The notes beneath the pieces were generated by a model. The model was not told the origin of the DNA. It made no database searches and saw only the letters and a program-made list of their open reading frames with translations. Positions 15,327 through 20,688 of a stretch of DNA of 20,688 nt are shown piece after piece. Position 1 is the first letter of the stretch; each line of letters starts with the position of its first letter. Both the position numbers and the translations under genes were made by a program. The stretch is from 40-80 sp964503665 (GTDB lineage: Bacteria; Bacteroidota; Bacteroidia; Flavobacteriales_D; Crocinitomicaceae): positions 1-20,688 of the forward strand of contig CAZDAR010000046.1 of the NCBI GenBank assembly GCA_964503665.1, in the 5' to 3' direction.

Positions 15327-17825
15327 TTATTCTTTTTTCGACGCAATTGTAATAAAACCATAACACATTGGCTTAAATTCAGTTGAATCGCAGTCAATGT
15401 CATTCGATACTATTTTATAAAAATAAACACCATCTGTTAATTTATGTCCTTTCATATCTTTTCCTCCAAATGTTGGGTTTGCTTTAGTGGCTTCGTAAAC
15501 CAAGTTCCCCCATCTATTAAGTATCAATACTTTGTATTCAATACAGTCATTGTCCATTAATGGCATTAAGATGAAATCATTAACATTATCATCATTAGGC
15601 GTCAAAACGTTTGGTATTTGAAACATACTAGCATTAATTCCTTCTTCAATATAATCAACTGATGAGTAGAATGCTTTACATCCATGGTTATCTGTTGCCT
15701 CTAATGCGAAAGTATGTTCTCCAGCTGTTTCAACATGCCCAACGTATGGATTTGACGTGCCTAAAAGAGTCATATTTTCATCATACCATTTAAAAGACGT
15801 AAAAGAACCAACAATTGGTTGCACGGATAGCGTAATATTTTGAAAACAATCTTGTCCAACGTTATAGGAAACTTGTAATTCTGGACCTACCGTAAAGTTT
15901 TTTGTATAACTACTTTGACAGCCTTCTGGAGTGGTATATTCATAAGCTACTGAATAATTTCCTGGAGTTGCTGTAGCAATTGTCAAATTATCTCCCGCTA
16001 ATAAGTCTCCTGTTAATTGACCACCTGCAGGAGTCATCACAACTGGAAAGTCATTATCTCCAAAACAATAATAATCCAAAATGTTAGAAGTGACAACTGG
16101 GCCATCTATTACGGTGATTGAGTCAATGGCTTGTGCCATACATGCTGGATTAATAGGGTCTTCAATAGTGTAAGCAATGATGTGCTTCCCTATTCCATGT
16201 GTAATCGGATTAAATTCAGTAATAGTTTGACCGCCTGTTGTAAAAATACCACCTGTCGGCGTACCTACTAATGGAATTGGATTTGCATTTAAGCAAATCT
16301 CATCTTGTATGGTAAAAATAGGAGGCGTACTTCCCGTTACTGTAACGGTGACTTGCGCTGAATCGGCACAACCATATTGTGTGGTCACCACATATTTAAG
16401 TGTATGTGTTCCAACACCTGCGTTAAGTATATTAAAAGTATTATTAGAAACGCCTGGACCGTATAATGTTCCACCTGCTGGTGAAAGCGTTGGTGTAATA
16501 GTTTGCGTTGATAAACAGTAATTAGCATCTACTCCTGAGATTGCCGCTACTGGTTGCGGATGAACGTTGATAGTGCTTGAAGCATTATTAGTACAACCAT
16601 TTTCATCTGTAAATGTATAGGTTAATGGAAAAGTTCCATCTCCTGAAGTGGCAGCGCTAAAATTAGCACCACTCACACCTGTTCCCGCAAATACGCCTGT
16701 TTGACCAGTTGTTGCAGCAGGTGACCCTGTTAAACCAAGCGTTTGTCCTTTGTTACAAATATCTTCAATTACTGTTAATGATACAGTTGGTACAAAATCT
16801 ACAATCGTTACTGAGAATGTTTGTTCTACGTTGTTATTGTCTTTTACTTTTACTTGATAGGTTCCAGCACACAATCCATTTGCTGTCTGAGTTAATTGTG
16901 CTTCTGAATCATTCCAAACATAGGTGTAAGGAGTTGCTCCTCCGGTTACGTTTACGGTTGCCGTTCCATCACAAGAAGAAGAACCTGGAGTAGCACAAGC
17001 TGCGTTACATGTTCCTGGCGTAGGGTTTGGTTCTCCTTGATTTGCTAACCAAGGTCCGCCGTCTGGACTTCGACGTATGCTATTTCCTGTTATATCTCCT
17101 ACACTAGTATTAAATATTTTTTGTTTTCTATCAGGAGGAAATGAATCATAACTTCCTAATTGTGTAACTGAATTAGAACAACCAGTTGTTGTAGGAATAC
17201 ATGTAAGTGCGTTATTTGTACCACTTACACTCCCCCAACTAACGGCATCTTGAGGCGTACCATTATTATCATAAAATCCAAACCATCCACCAGTATCAGG
17301 AAACCAAAATCTTGTGTCATCTATGACGCATAATCCATTACCTGTAATGGCTCCAGGTATTACAATTTCAATTACATTTCCACCGTTTTGAACCAATAGA
17401 TTACTAGGTACAGCAGCCGCATTTTCTCCTCTGATTAAACAAAAGCCACCAGGAGGGATAATTGTTCCAGAAGGAATAATAAATACACCCTGAGCGTTTT
17501 TATCTGGTACAAGCGGAGGAAAACCTGCTGTAAATATATTGCTGCCTAAGTAATAACAAGAAATATCTATTGATTCACACAGATTAGGATTATAGAGTTC
17601 TATCCACTCTCCTTTACAGTCACCACCAGAAAAAGTACCTGATAAACAACCATTAAATGTTGTTGGAGACATCATCATCTCATTAATCAAAATACTAGGT
17701 CCTATATAATTACAATCACTACCGTTACACTTGGTATTAATTGTCTGTGTGAACGTGGCTTGCATCTGAGCATAGGAAGAAACTGCTCCAATCGTTAGTA
17801 AAAGGGGTAGTAGTAAGTACTTCAT
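15327..17825 (-). CDS. Secreted lamin-tail-like/SprB-repeat protein with T9SS type B C-terminal domain
   Basis: An 832-residue secreted protein with signal peptide MKYLLLPLLLTIGAVSSYAQ (cleavage after YA). Residues ~43-215 look like a lamin-tail domain: ILINEMMMSP at the start, GEWIELYNP, then IIPPGGFCLIRGEN. This domain is common in exported bacterial proteins. A SprB-type repeat follows (about 275-345: ATPYTYVWNDSE, LCAGTYQVKVKDNN), named after the gliding adhesin SprB. Several GVFAGTGVSGANF-type Ig-like repeats come next, then the type B sorting domain. Its opening motif is IPNVLTPNDDNVND, where PNGDG has become PNDDN, while LILNRWGNLVYE and LTDGVYFYK remain intact. This is the promoter-proximal gene of the tandem pair, upstream of the 900-residue paralogue. 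A surface or adhesin role is plausible but inferred from domains only. Confidence 0.9.
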   Translation of the reverse strand: MKYLLLPLLLTIGAVSSYAQMQATFTQTINTKCNGSDCNYIGPSILINEMMMSPTTFNGCLSGTFSGGDCKGEWIELYNPNLCESIDISCYYLGSNIFTAGFPPLVPDKNAQGVFIIPSGTIIPPGGFCLIRGENAAAVPSNLLVQNGGNVIEIVIPGAITGNGLCVIDDTRFWFPDTGGWFGFYDNNGTPQDAVSWGSVSGTNNALTCIPTTTGCSNSVTQLGSYDSFPPDRKQKIFNTSVGDITGNSIRRSPDGGPWLANQGEPNPTPGTCNAACATPGSSSCDGTATVNVTGGATPYTYVWNDSEAQLTQTANGLCAGTYQVKVKDNNNVEQTFSVTIVDFVPTVSLTVIEDICNKGQTLGLTGSPAATTGQTGVFAGTGVSGANFSAATSGDGTFPLTYTFTDENGCTNNASSTINVHPQPVAAISGVDANYCLSTQTITPTLSPAGGTLYGPGVSNNTFNILNAGVGTHTLKYVVTTQYGCADSAQVTVTVTGSTPPIFTIQDEICLNANPIPLVGTPTGGIFTTGGQTITEFNPITHGIGKHIIAYTIEDPINPACMAQAIDSITVIDGPVVTSNILDYYCFGDNDFPVVMTPAGGQLTGDLLAGDNLTIATATPGNYSVAYEYTTPEGCQSSYTKNFTVGPELQVSYNVGQDCFQNITLSVQPIVGSFTSFKWYDENMTLLGTSNPYVGHVETAGEHTFALEATDNHGCKAFYSSVDYIEEGINASMFQIPNVLTPNDDNVNDFILMPLMDNDCIEYKVLILNRWGNLVYEATKANPTFGGKDMKGHKLTDGVYFYKIVSNDIDCDSTEFKPMCYGFITIASKKE

Positions 17826-17860
17826 ATTAGATTTGTTCGTTTAGTTTTAAGGTTTTGGGG

Positions 17861-17868
17861 CTAAAATA
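17861..17868 (-). promoter_or_regulatory. Putative -7 element for the type B cargo pair
   Basis: On the minus strand this is TATTTTAG, one base off TAnnTTTG, 35 bases before the ATG at 17825. It directly follows the T-run of the preceding gene's terminator, leaving no visible -33 element. Confidence 0.3.
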
Positions 17869-17870
17869 AA

Positions 17871-17898
17871 AAATCCGCCTTAATCATGAGACGGATTT
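17871..17898 (-). terminator. Terminator of the small gene at 17917-18138
   Basis: AAATCCG (17871-17877) pairs with CGGATTT (17892-17898). On the minus strand the hairpin lies 18 bases after the small gene's stop and is followed by a T-run (17867-17873 are As on plus except one). It separates that gene from the type B pair. Confidence 0.7.
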
Positions 17899-17916
17899 CT
17901 GTAAATAAAAGTTGCA

Positions 17917-18138
17917 TTATGCGAACACTTCGTTTAAAATTTGCGGGTAATTACTACCGAATTGAAGTGTGCACCATTCTTTTAATTTCTTAATATCTTC
18001 TTTGCTGTCTAACCAGCTAATTGCTTTAAGCAATTCTTTTTTAAATAAAATAGGGTCAAAACTTACCTTTTGCAAGATGTCTTTTGATAGTTCATACATA
18101 GGCAATTCATTTTTCGTTTCTGAGTGAAAAGTAATCAT
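17917..18138 (-). CDS. Small conserved-looking protein of unknown function (73 aa)
   Basis: I recognise the type of protein (a short soluble Bacteroidota protein with the pattern MYELSKDILQKVSFD, LFKKELLKAISWL, LKEWCTLQFG) but know no function for it. There is no signal peptide or membrane segment. The composition suggests three or four amphipathic helices, with Trp and a single Cys in LKEWC. Two starts are possible: ATG 18138 (73 residues) or the internal ATG at 18099 (60 residues, MYELSKD). I keep the longer one because the promoter-like TATTTTTC (18152-18159, minus) lies just upstream. The gene has its own terminator, so it is a single-gene unit upstream of the type B cargo pair. Reality as a gene is supported by the paired promoter and terminator and by its coding-like composition. 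Confidence 0.75.
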   Translation of the reverse strand: MITFHSETKNELPMYELSKDILQKVSFDPILFKKELLKAISWLDSKEDIKKLKEWCTLQFGSNYPQILNEVFA

Positions 18139-18151
18139 AAGTTTTCAAAAA

Positions 18152-18159
18152 GAAAAATA
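18152..18159 (-). promoter_or_regulatory. Weak -7 promoter element for the 73-residue protein gene
   Basis: TATTTTTC on the minus strand differs from TAnnTTTG in the last base, 13 bases before the ATG at 18138. The surroundings are so AT-rich that chance is a real possibility. Confidence 0.25.
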
Positions 18160-18244
18160 TTTTTGAGTTATTTTCTAAATAAATAGACATATATTTTCTA
18201 ATGATAAGTATTTCAATAAGTTATATTTTGTCCGCAGTTGAAAT

Positions 18245-18403
18245 ATGATTTTGGGTACTTTTTTAATAAAAACTGAATTGAGGGGGCAGCCCCTCTATAT
18301 TTCTTTAAAAGACTTCGTTACTTTGCATCAGAATCATAAAGTACATCATTTTCATCATTCAATTTATGATTCTGAAGATATTATTTTAGTTAGGAGTTTT
18401 TAG
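18245..18403 (+). CDS. Candidate small ORF (52 aa) overlapping strong RNA-like hairpins
   Basis: An open frame of 52 codons runs from ATG 18245 to TAG 18401, with an in-frame stop (18239-18241) just before it. The product would begin MILGTFLIKTELRGQPLYIS, carry the His-rich HKVHHFHHSIYDSEDI, and end ILVRSF. I do not recognise it. For coding: it is the longest frame in this gap, it follows an AT-rich TTATATTTTG that is promoter-like, and a strong terminator (18451-18482) closes the unit. Against: it contains a 6-bp GC-rich hairpin and a 13-bp inverted repeat, dense structure for a 159-base gene, and there is no ribosome site. It could instead be a structured RNA or the relic of a larger gene. 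Confidence 0.35.
   Translation: MILGTFLIKTELRGQPLYISLKDFVTLHQNHKVHHFHHSIYDSEDIILVRSF
18280..18295. other. GC-rich hairpin in AT-rich surroundings
   Basis: GAGGGG (18280-18285) pairs perfectly with CCCCTC (18290-18295) across a GCAG tetraloop. It stands out in a very AT-rich gap and lies inside the 52-codon frame. It is followed by TATATTTCTTT, a poor but possible termination tail on the plus strand. Confidence 0.5.
18328..18375. repeat. 13-bp perfect inverted repeat (hairpin or operator)
   Basis: TCAGAATCATAAA (18328-18340) is repeated in reverse complement at 18363-18375, with a 22-base loop. The loop itself has two copies of TCATCATT. A TTACTTTG element (18318-18325, one mismatch to the -7 consensus) ends two bases before the left arm, so a transcript starting there would begin with this stem. 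It could be the 5' stem of a small RNA, a transcript-stability element, or a dyad binding site. Confidence 0.6.
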
Positions 18404-18450
18404 ACATAATATATAGAACTCATAATTTCAATATGAACCCCAAAAAAAGT

Positions 18451-18482
18451 AAAAAAGGTTTCTGTTCGAGGAAACCTTTTTT
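18451..18482 (+). terminator. Strong orphan terminator hairpin
   Basis: Twelve-base arms (AAAAAAGGTTTC and GAAACCTTTTTT) enclose an eight-base loop at 18463-18470. No recognised gene ends next to it: the nearest gene ends on the plus strand are far away. On the minus strand it would be a second terminator behind etfA, 126 bases past that gene's stop. The best reason for it is a plus-strand transcript from the 18230-18330 region. Confidence 0.75.
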
Positions 18483-18553
18483 ATTTTGTCTAGTTTTTTA
18501 GCTATAAACATTCCCGCTTATAGAGAAGTATTTTTCTAATAGCTTTCTACTAA

Positions 18554-18586
18554 AAAAGCCATTCATCTAGAAGACAAATGGCTTTT
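18554..18586 (-). terminator. Terminator of the etfB-etfA operon
   Basis: AAAAGCCATT (18554-18563) pairs with AATGGCTTTT (18577-18586) across a 13-base loop, 22 bases after the etfA stop on the minus strand. A T-run on that strand follows (As at 18552-18557 on plus). Confidence 0.8.
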
Positions 18587-18607
18587 CAATAAGCTATTTT
18601 AAAAGGA

Positions 18608-19534
18608 TTATCCTTTAAATTTCTTAACTGCTTCTGTTAATCTTGGAACAACTTCGAATGCATCTCCAACAATACCATAGTCAGCTGCCTTAAAGAAAGG
18701 TGCTTCTGGGTCTGTATTGATGACAACGATGACTTTAGAACCATTCACTCCAGCTAAATGCTGAATTGCACCAGAAATACCCACTGCAATATATAAGTTC
18801 GGACGAATAGCTAAACCAGTTTGTCCTACGTGTTCGTGATGAGGTCTCCAACCAATATCAGAAACTGGGCGAGAACAAGCGGTAGCTGCTCCTAATGCTT
18901 TCGCTAAATCTTCAATCATTCCCCAATTTTCAGGACCTTTTAATCCACGTCCAGCAGAAACCACTAATTCTGCATCTGGTAATGGAATCTCTCCTTCTGG
19001 GAATTTTTGATCAATTACTTTAACAGCTGCTGCTCCAGCACCAGCGTCGAAGTCCTCAACTGGACAAGCACTTCCTGTTGCCTCAAGTGGAATAGAGTTC
19101 GGTAATAATGAAATGATTTTCTTGCTTGTTTTTGCAGAAACATATCCGAATGCTTTTCCAGAAAATACGTTTACTTTTACTTTGTCACCTTCCGGTAATG
19201 CTACTGCGCCAGAAATCAATGCTGCTTTCATGCGAACAGATAGGCGAGGAGCGACTGCTTTTGAAATTAAATCGTGTGAGAAAAGAACGGTATCCGCTCC
19301 TGTAGTTTCAACAGCTTTTGCTATTAAAGCAGTAAGTTGACGCGTATCTACTTCGGATACATTTGCATCCACTAAAACCTTAGAAGCACCGTATGTTCCT
19401 AAGTCAGCTAAATCAGCTGATTTTCCAGAAGCCACAACAATGACTTCACTACCTAACTTCTTTGCATAGGTAACTAATTCATGAGAAGCTTTTGCTCCTG
19501 CATGTTCCCCATTTATATATACTAATGTTGCCAT
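18608..19534 (-). CDS. etfA: Electron transfer flavoprotein subunit alpha
   Basis: EtfA carries the redox FAD of the ETF heterodimer, which takes electrons from acyl-CoA and other dehydrogenases and passes them towards the quinone pool. The 308 residues match the family. The N-terminal ETF fold starts MATLVYINGEHAG. The C-terminal FAD domain shows AGRGLKG (194-200), SRPVSD (221-226), GQTG (237-240), GISGAIQH (252-259) and NTDPEAPFF (273-281), ending with DYGIVGD. All expected FAD contacts that I can recognise are present, so the subunit should be functional. It lies 20 bases after etfB on the same strand and is followed by a good terminator. The typical job in Bacteroidota is fatty and amino acid oxidation; no dehydrogenase gene is nearby to name the donor. 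Confidence 0.97.
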   Translation of the reverse strand: MATLVYINGEHAGAKASHELVTYAKKLGSEVIVVASGKSADLADLGTYGASKVLVDANVSEVDTRQLTALIAKAVETTGADTVLFSHDLISKAVAPRLSVRMKAALISGAVALPEGDKVKVNVFSGKAFGYVSAKTSKKIISLLPNSIPLEATGSACPVEDFDAGAGAAAVKVIDQKFPEGEIPLPDAELVVSAGRGLKGPENWGMIEDLAKALGAATACSRPVSDIGWRPHHEHVGQTGLAIRPNLYIAVGISGAIQHLAGVNGSKVIVVINTDPEAPFFKAADYGIVGDAFEVVPRLTEAVKKFKG

Positions 19535-19554
19535 TTTAAAATCGTTTTTTTTAA

Positions 19555-20295
19555 TTAAATAACTTTTGCTTCACTGTGTAGCAAACTTACTAATTCGTCC
19601 ATGTTGCTAGGATCGATCATCTTACACTGTTTTTTCGCTTCAGGTAATACAAACGATTCAAATGCAGTGTACTTTTCACTTGGGAAAGCAGGTACTACTT
19701 GTAAGGGTTTTGTACGTGCCGCCATAATTCCTCTCATATTCGGAATACGTTGCTCTGCCATTCCTTTCGCTGCAGATATAACCGCAGGTAAACTTACTTC
19801 CAATACTTGAACTCCTCCAGAAACTTCTTGTTCTAAAGATGCTACTTGTCCATTCAAATCTAATTTAGAAGCCAATGCAACATATGGTAAATCCAATCCT
19901 TCTGCTATCATTGCTCCAACTTGAGAACCATTAAAATCTAAGGTCTCTTTTCCTGTTAGAATCAAATCAAAATTTTTGTCTTTCGCATATTGCGTGATTT
20001 GAGAAGCTACGTCGAAAGCATCTGTAGGTTGTTGATCAATACGAACTGCTTCGTCTGCTCCAATTGCTAAAGCTTTACGAATAATTGCATCATCAGCAGC
20101 TACTCCAACAGTTATGATTGTTACTTTTCCACCGTTCGCTTCTTTCAACTCCAGCGCTCTTACAAGTGCATACCATTCGTCGTACGGATTCACAATATAC
20201 TGAACGCCGTTTTCATCAAACTTTGTGTTGCCATCTGTAAAAGCAATCTTTGAAGTGGTGTCTGGTGACTTACTTATACATACTAATATATTCAT
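19555..20295 (-). CDS. etfB: Electron transfer flavoprotein subunit beta
   Basis: EtfB is the partner of EtfA; in the family it binds a structural AMP and contacts the electron-donating dehydrogenases. The 246 residues start MNILVCISKSPDTTSKIAF. The family segments YIVNPYDEWYALVRALELK, VGVAADDAIIRKALAIGADE and LTGKETLDFNGSQVGAMIAE are present. Near the C-terminus is PAVISAAKGMAEQRIPNMRG, which corresponds to the ETF-beta signature and the loop that recognises partner dehydrogenases. It is the first gene of the operon, with a perfect -7 promoter match 29 bases before the ATG, and etfA follows after 20 bases. The order beta then alpha is common in bacteria. The start is unambiguous because the ATG sits directly before the conserved first strand. 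Confidence 0.97.
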   Translation of the reverse strand: MNILVCISKSPDTTSKIAFTDGNTKFDENGVQYIVNPYDEWYALVRALELKEANGGKVTIITVGVAADDAIIRKALAIGADEAVRIDQQPTDAFDVASQITQYAKDKNFDLILTGKETLDFNGSQVGAMIAEGLDLPYVALASKLDLNGQVASLEQEVSGGVQVLEVSLPAVISAAKGMAEQRIPNMRGIMAARTKPLQVVPAFPSEKYTAFESFVLPEAKKQCKMIDPSNMDELVSLLHSEAKVI

Positions 20296-20324
20296 GTTAT
20301 TTTGTTTTTTAATACTTATGTCTA

Positions 20325-20332
20325 CAAAAATA
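20325..20332 (-). promoter_or_regulatory. Putative -7 element for etfB-etfA
   Basis: On the minus strand this reads TATTTTTG, an exact TAnnTTTG match, 29 bases before the etfB ATG. No convincing -33 element is visible. Confidence 0.5.
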
Positions 20333-20541
20333 AGAAACTTAATTAAAATAAAGAGGTTTTTGCAGGAAAACTAAGCGTGCATAGTATTTTTAACGATATT
20401 TTTGACATTAATCTTCTTCTTTATTTTTATGGTAGTCTGATAATCAGTCGTTCATGCCTTTTTTTGTACTATCTTCTTTTAGATGTTCAATTTTTCAACC
20501 TTCTCAGTTTTACTTTTTGAAAAAATAGTCGCTTTTTCACT

Positions 20542-20569
20542 TTTGAATTTAAAATAATTTGTAACTTGG
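20542..20569 (+). promoter_or_regulatory. Putative promoter of the exonuclease gene
   Basis: TTTG at 20542-20545 and TAACTTGG at 20562-20569 (one mismatch to TAnnTTTG) are spaced by 16 bases, the same spacing as the outer-membrane protein promoter at 7341. The ATG follows 13 bases later. Confidence 0.35.
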
Positions 20570-20582
20570 ATAAAAAAAAGAC

Positions 20583-20688
20583 ATGTTAGAACGAATCAAC
20601 CTCCACAAAATACTGTTTTTAGATATTGAGACGGTACCTATTTATCCTAAATACAAAGATGTCGATGATGAATTGAAGAAATTTATCA
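20583..20688 (+). CDS. Predicted 3'-5' exonuclease, N-terminal fragment (cut by window end)
   Basis: Only 35 codons are visible from the ATG at 20583; the frame is open to the window end. The protein starts MLERINLHKILFLDIETVP. LFLDIETVP is the exonuclease I motif (D-x-E) of DEDD-type 3'-5' exonucleases. The leader and spacing fit the Bacteroidota family related to the proofreading domain of family B DNA polymerases. The following PKYKDVDDELKKF matches the linker style of that family. The two acidic residues would bind catalytic metal; the remaining motifs lie beyond the window. It diverges from etfB across 287 bases that hold promoter elements and nothing else I can identify. Confidence 0.75.
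   Translation, partial: MLERINLHKILFLDIETVPIYPKYKDVDDELKKFI

Noticed and set aside
16709..16993. 94-codon plus-strand frame within the 832-residue cargo gene
   Set aside because: Leu/Gln-rich antisense shadow of Ig-like and SprB repeats; no promoter or ribosome site.
18433..18501. 22-codon frame across the terminator hairpin (MNPKKSKKGF...)
   Set aside because: It is formed by the hairpin arms themselves (Lys from the A-run, Phe from the T-run), so it is most likely an accident of the terminator.
1..20688. CRISPR array, tRNA/rRNA genes, insertion sequences or prophage
   Set aside because: No regularly spaced direct repeats, cloverleaf-like segments, transposase motifs or phage genes were seen. 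The repeated stretches found are paralogous protein domains and terminator hairpins.

Overview
The window looks like a chromosomal piece of an AT-rich bacterium of the Bacteroidota, most likely order Flavobacteriales (my guess is a Crocinitomicaceae-like lineage; low certainty below order). The evidence is the gliding-motility pair gldB-gldC, four large secreted proteins ending in type IX secretion (T9SS) sorting domains (two type A, two type B), and repeated matches to the Bacteroidota promoter -7 element TAnnTTTG in intergenic gaps. I see no tRNA, rRNA, CRISPR array, transposase or prophage gene.

Layout. 1-2828 (+): the 3' end of one type A T9SS cargo gene and a complete paralogue with two GEVED domains, each followed by a long palindromic terminator. 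3003-5953 (+): purB (adenylosuccinate lyase) and a secreted protein of unknown function. 5967-7336 (-): gldC and gldB, overlapping by ATGA. 7374-8950 (+), divergent from gldB across only 37 bp: an outer-membrane beta-barrel protein and nadE (NAD synthase, GTG start). 8979-11091 (-): a tight run of a universal stress protein, thiamine pyrophosphokinase and riboflavin synthase. 11265-12257 (+): a bifunctional phosphoglucose/phosphomannose isomerase-type SIS protein. 12258-12533: no gene seen. 12580-17825 (-): two tandem type B T9SS cargo genes that share their C-terminal third but have unrelated N-termini. 17917-18138 (-): a 73-residue small protein. 18139-18607: a gene-poor stretch that is the least explained part of the window; it holds a 52-codon ORF full of strong inverted repeats and closed by its own terminator. 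18608-20295 (-): etfA and etfB (electron transfer flavoprotein). 20583-20688 (+): the start of a 3'-5' exonuclease gene cut by the window end.

How it fits together. The region mixes housekeeping metabolism (purine, NAD, riboflavin, thiamine diphosphate, sugar phosphate, electron transfer) with the cell-surface programme typical of gliding Flavobacteriales. GldB and GldC support the gliding/T9SS apparatus, and the four multidomain cargo proteins are predicted to be exported by that apparatus and anchored or released at the surface. The candidate for something undescribed is the structured 18245-18482 segment. The rest is recognisable, with some unusual details: tandem duplication with domain swapping, a degenerate type B sorting motif, and compact divergent promoters.
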